Assembly (NCBI GenBank): GCA_014526335.1
Contig: JACTAT010000037.1
Coordinates: 11,472,008-11,536,007, forward strand
DNA: 64,000 nt
Reading direction: 5' to 3'
Source: Chrysaora quinquecirrha
Lineage: Eukaryota; Cnidaria; Scyphozoa; Semaeostomeae; Pelagiidae
Within the stretch, counting starts at the first letter, position 1. Each line of letters starts with the position of its first letter. The notes beneath the pieces are model-generated. The model ran no database searches, was not told where the DNA came from, and worked only from the letters and a program-made list of their open reading frames with translations. The translations under genes and the position numbers were made by a program. Shown one piece after another: positions 55,716 to 64,000 of the stretch.

Positions 55716-57210
55716 TCAAATTTCAGTCTCTGAGTTCTCTGCGGTTGATGTGGATTTCACATAGTTTTCTAGGACACCAGAAATAATGGGTGATTGGAAA
55801 TTCACTAGAACGGCACAAACCTGTACAATCTTACTTATAAAAGGCCTCAATTTTGCATTTGGATTATCTAAAATTTTATAGTTGCGAAGTCTTTCAATTG
55901 CTCTCTCCACGTGTATTCTACAACCTGCAATTTTTCTTGAAAAAATAGCCTCATTTTTGGAGAGCTGTGTTTGCCCGACAGAAAAGCTGGCAAGTTCAGA
56001 AATACGTTTTTTGGCATCAGATCATGAATCAGGAAACCCTTATCAGCAAGAATCAAGTCACCAGCCTTAAGATGGGTTATGATATTGGATTTATCAGTAA
56101 CAACTTTGTCACTTGTGCTCCCAAGAAATGCATCACTAACAAATGTTATTGCCCCATTTGGGGAAACACCAATGAGAAATTTTGCTGTTAAGTTGTGCTT
56201 GTAGTTGCTGTATGATGTAAAAGCTGCTTGGAGGTCACTTCTTGGAGTGGCAATCTTAAACTCTGTGCAGTCAATTATAACTCTGCAGTTTGCAATGTCA
56301 CCAAAAGATTCTGGCAAACTGCACTTATTCTTTTCTTGTGAAGGCAGGGCTGACATCATCCCATGAAAGAATATCTTATGCAAGGCATCCAGATATGTCA
56401 TTGTGATATTCTGTATAGTTGACTGACTAACAGAATACCTTCTTGCAATATCAAAGTAAGGAAGATAAAGTTTCAGTCTCATAAGCAAAATAAGAAGTTG
56501 ATCTTCCATACTTAAAGATACTACAGGTTTCCCTGACCAGTAATTAAAGGGGGAAAATCTTTGAAAAGTTTGGATCATAACTTCAAAAGCTGGTTTTTCA
56601 ATTCCAGTGTAGCTCTTTACATCAGCATTACTGAGGTTCTTAAATAAAAAGCAACTTTTTTCCAATGATTCATTGACAAATTTAAGTCTCTGTATTTCAA
56701 AATTCAGAGCCTGCAGGTTCTCCCCATTAGCAAAGGACTGACTATGACTGTCAGATACAACTACTGGACAAGAAGTCTCAGTTAAGTCTCCAGAAACTTG
56801 GATTTCAGCGGCATTGGGTAGCTCTTGCTCAACACTTGTGGCTTGAACATTTCGATTTGCAGAGAAAGCCCGACCAGAGCGCTTTTGCATGCTTTCATCA
56901 ACTTCATTGCCCCGAAGGTTTACACTTGGAACTGCATTCTTGAGCAGCCTTTTCTTTTTGAATATATTTGGGGTGTCTGTCTTTGGTACTGTAAAGTCCG
57001 AGTCTAAAAAATGCTTTGAACACACATATGAAGTATAGATGTTGGTTTAAAACCTTCCCTACACACTCGGCATATCCATGCTTTCAAGAGATTTGAATCC
57101 TTTGGGTATTGGAAAAACGACGTATCTGCATTACTTGAGGAAGAAGAATAACATCCGTAAACTGAGCAGTATTTCGGCATTTTTTCTTCAGATTCTTTTA
57201 TCTCAATCAC
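55716..57210 (-). pseudogene. THAP-DDE transposase of ISL2EU, three frame changes
   Basis: THAP domain first (57177-57000: MPKYCSVYGCYSSSSS.., W, then CSKHFLDSDF after a +2 shift in a GT repeat near 57022). Next a linker, SYTGIEKPAFEVMIQTF, MEDQLLILLMRLKLYLPYFD and RRYSVSQSTIQNIT (HTH), then VIIDCTEFKIATP (first Asp), SYSNYKHNLTAKFLIGVSPN, LILADKGFLIHDL (second Asp) and, after another shift near 55985, AGCRIHVERAIERLRNYKIL (Glu). All three catalytic acidic residues are present. The end lies about 80 bp from the YqaJ stop, so the two genes converge. Confidence 0.85.
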
Positions 57211-57252
57211 GATCAGAGGCTGTCCTATGGCCTAGGAAATGCCACGAAAGTA

Positions 57253-57512
57253 GAAATGTAAAATTCGGGCGATAAACAAATTCTTAATGAGGCAAAACTT
57301 ATAAAACTACAACTATAATATATACAACTAGGTTGATAACTGTAAACAAGGCTAAATATGATGAAAAAATCGATAATACGTACGTTTGAAACCTGAACAA
57401 CGAGAGTTTCACTGTGCTCCACACCGTGAAGAACCGCGACTGAACGGTTGCTACCACGTCGCTAGGGAAAATAGCATCAGCCAATCAACAGCGATTTCTG
57501 GTTTAAGAGCGT
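57253..57512 (-). repeat. Right terminal inverted repeat of ISL2EU
   Basis: Inverted copy of 54011-54270. AT at 57513-57514 is the second copy of the target duplication. Confidence 0.9.
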
Positions 57513-57529
57513 ATTAAGCGAGTACTTCA

Positions 57530-57665
57530 TGATAGACAATGAACTTTGAGACCATTGAATGATTGAGCTCTTGATATTGCGACATACAGTTGTCCATGGT
57601 TGAAGACTGGTTGGGGGAGGTAGACGATGTGACTCAACAACTCGCCATTAATAGCAAATCTTTCA
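57530..57665 (-). pseudogene. Helitron-type (PIF1) helicase C-terminal fragment
   Basis: The - strand reads VYLPQPVFNHGQLYVAISRA, then FNGLKVHC; H-G-Q-L-Y-V-A-x-S-R is the last helicase motif of Helitron RepHel and PIF1 proteins. The ISL2EU element starts at its 3' side, so the insertion probably cut a Helitron copy. No Helitron end was located. Confidence 0.7.
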
Positions 57666-57679
57666 TATACATGTTCTTA

Positions 57680-58295
57680 GCATTTATACAGAAAGATAAT
57701 CCCTCTTGACAAAATGTTGATTCGTTTCATACTGAAATTTTCATAGACATGTTCTGACCATCTTGATAATAAATACTATGTCATCTTTACATAATTCTGG
57801 TTACTTTTGTATCAAAACAGTCTTATACATTTTTTTTGCATTTCTATAAATACAAATCCTTTTGATATAATTTTGAATCGTTTCATACCAAAATTTGTAT
57901 CAACATGCTATGATAATGTTGATATAAAATGCGTACAAGGCCCCTTTTTACAGAATTCTGGTTGCTTTCATATCAAAACAGTTGTACCTATTTGCAGCAA
58001 TTCTATAAATACGAAGTCTCTTTTCAGGTTTTCACCTAATTTTGAATTGTTTCATACCAAAATCTGTGCAGACATTTTCTTAGCATGTCGATGATAGATA
58101 CAAAATTCTTTTTACATAATTCTGGTTGCTAGTTTAGGGCTATACGTGTTCAGCATTTGTGTAAATACAAAATCCCTTTCAACATATTTTGGGTATGTTT
58201 TGAAACTATTTTTAAATCCCTTTCACAAGATTCAGATTCCCTTTCACAAGATTCAGATAAGCTGATTAGTTTCATACTATTCATATGCATACGGA
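57680..58295. repeat. Degenerate ~155-bp tandem repeat, about four units
   Basis: Marks ATAAATACRAAATCCCTTT, TTGAATCGTTTCATACCAAAA and ACAGAATTCTGGTTGCTTTC recur every ~155 bp with much variation. Last unit shortens into copies of CCCTTTCACAAGATTCAGAT. Confidence 0.75.
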
Positions 58296-58734
58296 TGTCC
58301 TGAATACATGCATTTTACAGAGCATTTATATCAAAAAATAGCTTCCTACTAAAAACCAAGGCCTTTTTGCACAAAAGCTCAGAAGGAAACTTACCTCTTC
58401 GTTGTTGTTAATACCTTTCTTAAGTAATTGCAACTAAAATAAGAAAACAGTCTGGAAAATGCCAATGAAACTAAAACTTTCACAAAAACTGCAAGTCCAA
58501 AACAACACTTTTCTAAAGCCAGTGCTACACTCACTCATGGAGTGAAAAAAAAAATTGGTAAAAGCATGTTTCCCGTGATATAAGGAAAAGTCATGGGTCC
58601 ACATCAAATGAAACAATAGAAAATTTGAATTTTAACAATGGATCTTATTTTACAGGGCATCATAAATTGAGATGTTTGTGTTAACAAAATAAATCTTGTT
58701 GGTAAACAACTTCCACCAAACAATAGAAATCAGT

Positions 58735-58990
58735 AGGCGTGCACGCAAGAAACAACACTGTGACCACCATTCGAGCAAAACTTTTTCGAAGCAAGAGAAA
58801 GTCAACATTTTAACCCACTTATAGGTTTCAAAACGCTTAGAAAAATCTTTAAACTGTGACCGGCAAGAAACTGGATTTATTAAAAAATAAGCAAGCTTCT
58901 AGGTGGCCCAGGGGAAAAGCTTTTTCGGTTGAATCGTTTATAAGGCTCAGTACGGGGAGCAGAACAATTGTCAACCTGATTTGCATTTAA
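58735..58990 (-). repeat. Inverted copy of the start of block C
   Basis: Reverse complement reads ATGCAAATCAGGTTGAC.., CCCTGGGCCACCTAGAAG, CCAGTTTCTTGCCGGTCACA and GAAACCTATAAGTGGGTTAA, all marks of block C. Shows that the block family is dispersed, not only tandem. Confidence 0.8.
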
Positions 58991-59880
58991 GCATATTAGT
59001 GATACAGGAAAGCAAATAACAAATCTGACTTCTGTTCTCTTTTTCTAGTCTGCTTTTTCTTTTATTCCCTTCTTTGGAATCTATCAAGACTCCTCCAGTC
59101 GGGACATCTCGTGATGTTGAAGATCCGTGTGAGCAAATGTTTTTCTTGTCAATGGATAATTCAGAAAACAATTTTTGACAACAGCAAGGGTGTCATGTGT
59201 CGATGAAGTAAGAAGATTCTAGGTCAAAAACTTTTGACATTTGTAACTTTCATTGCCTGATTTGTCTTGCGCAAAACAATGTGATTAATCTCATCTCAAT
59301 TTCTATGGAGTATTGTATGTTTTAAGACAATGTGAGGATAATTACAAGGAAATTATTCAATCCAATCTAAAATGATTATTTCATGTAATCTGATTTGTCG
59401 TTTGTAAAATTCTATTTATGTTTATCCTTGATTATAAATATTGTAACCAATAGGTAAGTGTAGGAATTGTGAAGATTTGTTACATTCGTATCTACGGATT
59501 TGTGGGAGGTCCAAGATTTTGGCTTTTTCGATTGTTTGTAGGATCATAGTATGGGGTACATCAGACTTTAATGGGACTGCATCCATGTTATTATTACAAA
59601 ACGTCAATTCACGCTCATTTCTAGGTGTGCTTCTCACATAAAGACACCAGGTAGAATCAGTCTAGAGAACTAAGAATGCAAGGCTTTAAACATATATGCC
59701 CTACTATAAACTTTCTATATGTTATTAAAAATTAGATTAAGATGAGTTTAGCAACTGCACCAACCAATTCTTATTGCAATACTTTTGCTTTTAATTTGCA
59801 ACTATAATACAAAAGGGTTCAACAGGAAAAAACACCTCACTGGAGCTGCTTGCTGGAACTCCAAAGAATTCTTGCTTTGA
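58991..59880. other. No gene recognised
   Basis: A - strand frame at 59422-59637 (PLKSDVPHTMILQTIEKAKI) is not recognised. Confidence 0.4.
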
Positions 59881-59887
59881 GTTGAAT

Positions 59888-60094
59888 AAAATATATAATA
59901 AAAGGAACAAGGCAAAATGGCACAGAAAAAAACAACAACAAAATCAATCTTGTTTGCGAATAATTCATCCTGCCATGCAGGACTTCATCAAGGCTACTGA
60001 GAATAACATCTAGCAGATATTACAAATCAATCGAAGATATACAGTTTTCTGTGCCATTTTGCCTTATTCCTTTTATTATATAATACAAAAGGTT
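59888..60094. repeat. Inverted-repeat element, ~205 bp with ~37-bp ends
   Basis: TATAATAAAAGGAACAAGGC at the left and its complement at the right (..GCCTTATTCCTTTTATTATA), enclosing GGCAAAATGGCACAGAAAA and complement. The middle has ATCCTGCCATGCAGGACTTC, an inverted repeat of the kind found at Penelope-like 3' ends. Confidence 0.65.
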
Positions 60095-60848
60095 GAAAAG
60101 TGATCCACGCTTATCTAACATTAATCTTTTTAAGAAGGCGTTCAAAATATGCAGTGCATTCTTCAGTTTATATTTAATTATTCAATTATTTCCAAAGCCA
60201 TCAGTGTCAAATCAAATTTGATTTGTAGTAGCTAAGAAATGTTACACCAAGAAATGATGTAGCTTTGCGTCATATGTTTATCTATTACACCTTTGAGTGT
60301 ATAAGACATTTTTGATGAAAGGCCACCATTATAAAATTTTACAAAATTTGGAGCTACAGAGTTCATACTGTCCAATTAATAACAGGCATTCCAACATAGG
60401 AAAATTTTTGTAAGTGCTTGTATTGATAAATTGATGAGTGTTTCCAGTTGCCGACTTTTTAAGAGCTATTAGTCTGGATGAAAAGTTTTACCCCCAGTGA
60501 CATCTCACAGTCAAAGCCAGTTTTAGTATTGGCAACTTTGAATGCTCATAAAAAGGCAATAGTGGAAGAGCCACCGTTAAACTCTACAAGTAGACTCAAC
60601 TTCGGGTTTTTTAGTTAAGCATCTTGAAATTATGAAAATTTTAATCATGCTGGCTTTTTGTTAAAAAGCTGTAGGTACATCATTTCTGCATAGGTGACTT
60701 TTGAGTATGCAAAATTTCAAAATCAGGAATAACATAGATCATAACTTAATGTTCCGTAGGTTCTGTTTTCGCAAGTTTCATTAGTTATCAAGAGTTATAT
60801 TTGTAAATATTAGACTCTTTCTCTGGTTTTGTCATTGAACTTTTGTAA

Positions 60849-61105
60849 ATTACTGTAAATCCTCAAATTGGCCCCCCCTCAAAGGGTAAAAAAATGCTCC
60901 CCTCGAATTAGCCCCCACACTAAAGCGAGAAATTATTGACATTTTTGCCTTATGAATTTATGACAGAAAAATGCATTCTCTATTCCAATAATATATCATG
61001 CTTTTGCGAATAATGTTTCAAGCCACCTGGTTATAGCCCCTATCTCAAATTAGCTCCCCTTCCAAAATAAGTAAAATTGCTCATTTGAGGATTTCCGGTA
61101 ACTAT
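60849..61105. repeat. MITE-like element, ~255 bp
   Basis: TACTGTAAATCCTCAAATTG at the left pairs with ..TTGAGGATTTCCGGTA at the right. Inside are pyrimidine-rich runs (GGCCCCCCCTC, TAGCCCCC, AGCTCCCC). No coding capacity. Confidence 0.6.
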
Positions 61106-63199
61106 AATTTTTGGATGGAATGAACTGTTACTAAAAATTTCCATTCTTTCATTCTTGCTCTCAGTACTCTGAAGTTCCTGATAGCCCATCGGGGAGAATT
61201 AGCAATTCATCATACTAATGGTAATTTCTTACTGGCTGAGCCCTATGGGATGGAGTGTGGTAGTTGCGGAGATTTATTCTGATTCTTTCAGCCTTTTGTT
61301 CTCTTTCTTTCAGGTCCATGGAAGAAAATTATGCTGTGTATAGTACATGAGAAGAGTATTGTAAAGAGGGATATATAACTGGCTGACTTCTACATATTTT
61401 AAAATTAGTTCAAAATCAGCTTGGGAAGCAACAAACAATTCACCCTCACAGTATCCAGTCCTCTCTAATTGATGCACATATATGTTACCCAAAGAAGCGC
61501 CCTGTGATCCTTCTTTTTCACTTATCCTAACTAGCCTTCATATTGTCTTGGATGTACCTTTCAAACACTTCTTTCTCTACTAGCTGCCATATTTTAAAAT
61601 AGATGGAAATTACGACAACAGCACTTTTTTCTGAAAGCAAGTAGAAATGCACCTTTGTGTTGTTTCTGGAGCAGCAAGCACTTCCAGCAGGTAATATTTC
61701 TGTGATCCGTAATAAACCACAAGGTTGTATGCCTCATGTCAGGGTGGGCATTTTTTTGGTCTTGTATACTCTATCAGAACCTATATCTTTCTTAAGGCAA
61801 TCAACTAGCATACCATCTGCAGGGACTTCAATTAGTGTTTACCATTTTTATTGTGAATTAACCCGAAATGGACGGTGCACCTTTTTCAATATAATCAATT
61901 CATAGAAGAGTAGAGGTTTACCATAGGCAGACAACATTGCTAGAGCATGCGTTTCCTTTCACTATCCCATACGATTGTGTGAGCAAGTTCAAGTGAAACC
62001 TGAGTTGCTTGACCGGTTTTGAGCTCATTTTCTTTAAGAACTCCCTTTGCATTCTTCACTGATGACACATCGAGTCTATTATACAATTTGCTTCCTATTC
62101 CTTTGACAGATGCTTGGGAACACTGCTCCATCCATCCATCGATGCCTGATATATGTTGGATTGGTTCTAAATATACTCAAGTCATTAGGATCGTACAGTT
62201 CAATATTTCAGTACAGATAACAACTTGGAGTGTTATCTAATAACGATATGAGATTGAGATAGAATCTCCTCCTGTATATCACAATCTAATATCCGGATTT
62301 TGTACAGAAGCGCAAATGATGTACAATTTTAGTATGAAAATAAGTTATCTTGATCTTGATAATGGCTTTATAGTTACCTGTTTCATCAAATTCCGCAAGT
62401 GTAAAAGTGAGCAAATTATAACTGGATGCAAATTTTTCAGCTGGCTTATGAATAGCTTGCAAAGAATATTACATAAACTGAAATAACTACCTGGTAGTTA
62501 ACATCTTCTTACAAACCCCTCCTCTTAAAAAAACTATACTGTTTATCTGGATCTAGAATCTAAAATAAAAGCTGTAACAAATGGGCCTTATCAGATCTCA
62601 TTCTTTTTTATACAATAACAATTACAATCCATGGAAGTTTTTAACTTAACAGCCTAGTTTTATGTAATATGCTTTAATTTTACTTAACAGCCTAGTTTCT
62701 GTCAGTAATATTTGTTTTTTTTACCCTGATCTCTTCTGAGACAGAAAGTATTCCTAGCCTTAAGACTATGGCATATATAACTATCATCATTCTGTATCCT
62801 TTTTCATAGTGCCATTGTTAAAATTCCTTACATGCTTGTTAAACATTCTCCTAAGAGCTTTGTTCCAAATTAGAAACATGCTGGGGGCATTCAGGAAAAA
62901 TAGTATGTTATTTGCTTAGTTCTTTAATTTAATACAGTCTTTTTGCAAACCATGAAAGTTTGTTGATTGATTACAATTCTCAGCAAGTCTAATAAAATTA
63001 AGATCTCAATTATAACGTTACGAGGTAGTGGTAGGTCCTGCTTCAGTCACTTCAAGGGTCGAGGTGTTGGTATCTTACCCTGTGGCTTTTTTGCAAGAAT
63101 CACATTTAGCAAGTGTTTCTTCAATTTCTTCAATATAAATACCTGTGGGTGTAAAAATTTGAAGATGTTTAGCTTTAATGAAAAGTTTACATAATAAAC
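61106..63199. other. No gene recognised; a coding-like but broken stretch
   Basis: Around 61300-62130 both strands hold open frames of 60-80 residues without a match I know; the - strand pieces, e.g. NELKTGQATQVSLELAHTIV, might be remnants of a transposon. CAACAGCCTAGTTT recurs near 62650 and 62690. Confidence 0.3.
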
Positions 63200-63735
63200 G
63201 ATTCAATTGGTCTTAATAATGAACCTCAAAACTAACATGATTATCTTTCGCTTCCTTTCCATCTTTGGTAATTGGGTTTTTCAAACAAGCGTATTTGTTG
63301 CAGAGAGCTTTAGACATCTCCTCTAATTCAGTAGCTGTAGGCTCTCTTGGTACTTTTAAATTGCAACACATAGTTCTAATGTTTGAGATTGTATTTCTGA
63401 TTAACCTGTTAACCAGTTCTGAAGACATTGATAGCCTAGAAACTGATCAACTATCTCACTGTCTGAATAGAGAACAAAAGCAGGTGATGTCAACTTTAAA
63501 ATATTTGCTCCTTTGCTGTTATCAGGGTGTTTACTAGATGGGCTACTCTGTCTTGAAGATGCCACTGAACCACTGAAAGAGGATAATTCAAATTTTGCAG
63601 GCAGAATGCTTTCTGGTCTCAAAATTGGGCATACAGTAGATTTTAGCACAGGTGTTGATGGCTTGTTTCCAGCTGACTCAGACTCAAAAGGTAGCAACGA
63701 GTCATTGAAGCTGCTGTCCTCTTTCCAATAACATA
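63200..63735 (-). CDS. Partial gene at the window edge, unrecognised (SAMD3-like guess)
   Basis: Two - strand frames that run on with a frame or exon change near 63405: the first (63401-63697) is Ser/Pro-rich, with LPFESESAGNKPSTPVL, CPILRPESILPAKFELSSF and YSDSEIVDQFLGYQ; the second (63213-63428) reads SSELVNRLIRNTISNIRTMC, REPTATELEEMSKALCNKY and ACLKNPI. The second part resembles a block found after SAM-type or BEN-like regions in cnidarian proteins, from memory only. The gene continues beyond what I can assign on either side. Confidence 0.35.
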
Positions 63736-64000
63736 GAAATGTATCGATATGAATTATAGTAAAAAACCAGAAAAGGGAAGCTTAAGTCCTTGAAGAATGA
63801 AACATACACCAGAATTGGCATAAAGACTTATAGGGGCATAAAATAATTTATTACATTAAATTCCGTTAAACCTAATTTATTCATATCAAAAAGCATATTC
63901 ATAAAAATTGCATATCCAAAAGCATATAAGCCATTCCCAGAAAGTTTTGTTCTTTAGTAAAGAGAATAGATTAGTGGCATGAAATATTAGTGATTTTTTA

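Larger units (their letters stand above)
54011..57512. mobile_element. ISL2EU-type DNA transposon, 3,502 bp
   Basis: Inverted ends starting ACGCTCTTAAACC at 54011 and ending GGTTTAAGAGCGT at 57512, each flanked by AT, a 2-bp duplication. The terminal inverted repeats are about 260 bp. Inside are a + strand gene for a SWIM/YqaJ nuclease protein and a convergent - strand gene for a THAP-DDE transposase. Known, from memory: ISL2EU elements duplicate AT and pair an IS-like transposase with a YqaJ-type nuclease. Four lesions (one stop, three frame changes) are visible. Confidence 0.85.

Noticed and set aside
55882..57007. + strand frames inside the ISL2EU transposase
   Set aside because: Shadows of the - strand transposase gene.
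58434..58616. - strand 60-residue frame
   Set aside because: AT-rich, no motif, no neighbours in frame.

Overview
The window is eukaryotic. It is AT-rich, its short introns show GT..AG borders, and there are no operons, no bacterial-type genes and almost no long intact reading frames. Nearly everything recognisable is a transposable element or a repeat. The mix (DIRS-like, Penelope-like, Polinton/Maverick, ISL2EU with a YqaJ nuclease, P-like THAP, PIF/Harbinger, an Academ-like element, HECT-domain genes of an invertebrate type) is what I would expect from an aquatic invertebrate, most likely a cnidarian. The species cannot be named from the sequence alone.

Layout. 0.3-3.1 kb: a broken HECT E3 ligase-like gene (- strand). 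5.0-8.6 kb: a decayed DIRS-like retrotransposon (reverse transcriptase, RNase H, tyrosine recombinase) and a head-to-head gag-like stretch. 8,882-14,858: a 5,977-bp DNA transposon with ~355-bp terminal inverted repeats and a TTT target duplication, coding for one large multidomain protein (- strand) and assigned here to an Academ-like group; an empty-site copy of its target lies at 7.4 kb. 17.5-19.1 kb: Harbinger and DDE_1 transposase remnants. 19.1-25.6 kb: three related 1.3-1.9-kb blocks separated by long near-perfect palindromes and bracketed by the same minisatellite. 25.9-27.1 kb: a C2H2 zinc-finger gene with one intron and two in-frame stops. 30.1-31.4 kb: a 51-bp minisatellite. 32.0-35.2 kb: a second Harbinger, a LINE fragment and a Polinton integrase fragment. 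35.8-41.1 kb: a 10-11-bp minisatellite into which a P-like THAP transposon (37,097-40,914) has inserted. 42.2-43.0 kb: a 161-bp satellite. 43.3-44.4 kb: a Bcl-2-like reading frame (- strand) preceded by two perfect heat-shock-element trimers and CRE-bearing repeats. 44.4-46.5 kb: a 5'-truncated LINE inside a third Harbinger. 46.6-52.3 kb: a decayed Polinton (DNA polymerase B and small basic virion-like proteins) containing Penelope-like and Ty3/gypsy fragments. 54,011-57,512: a nearly complete ISL2EU element. 57.5-64 kb: a Helitron helicase remnant, degenerate tandem repeats, two small inverted-repeat elements and a gene fragment at the edge.

How the parts work together. Transposons with two genes keep them convergent: YqaJ nuclease and THAP-DDE transposase in ISL2EU, a zinc-finger accessory gene and THAP transposase in the P-like element. 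Most elements carry only a few frame breaks, so much of the decay is recent on this scale, or part of it is assembly error. The only plausible non-transposon genes are the HECT gene, the two zinc-finger genes, the Bcl-2-like frame and the fragment at 63 kb; each is short or damaged. Superfamily assignments rest on motifs recognised by eye, not on database searches.
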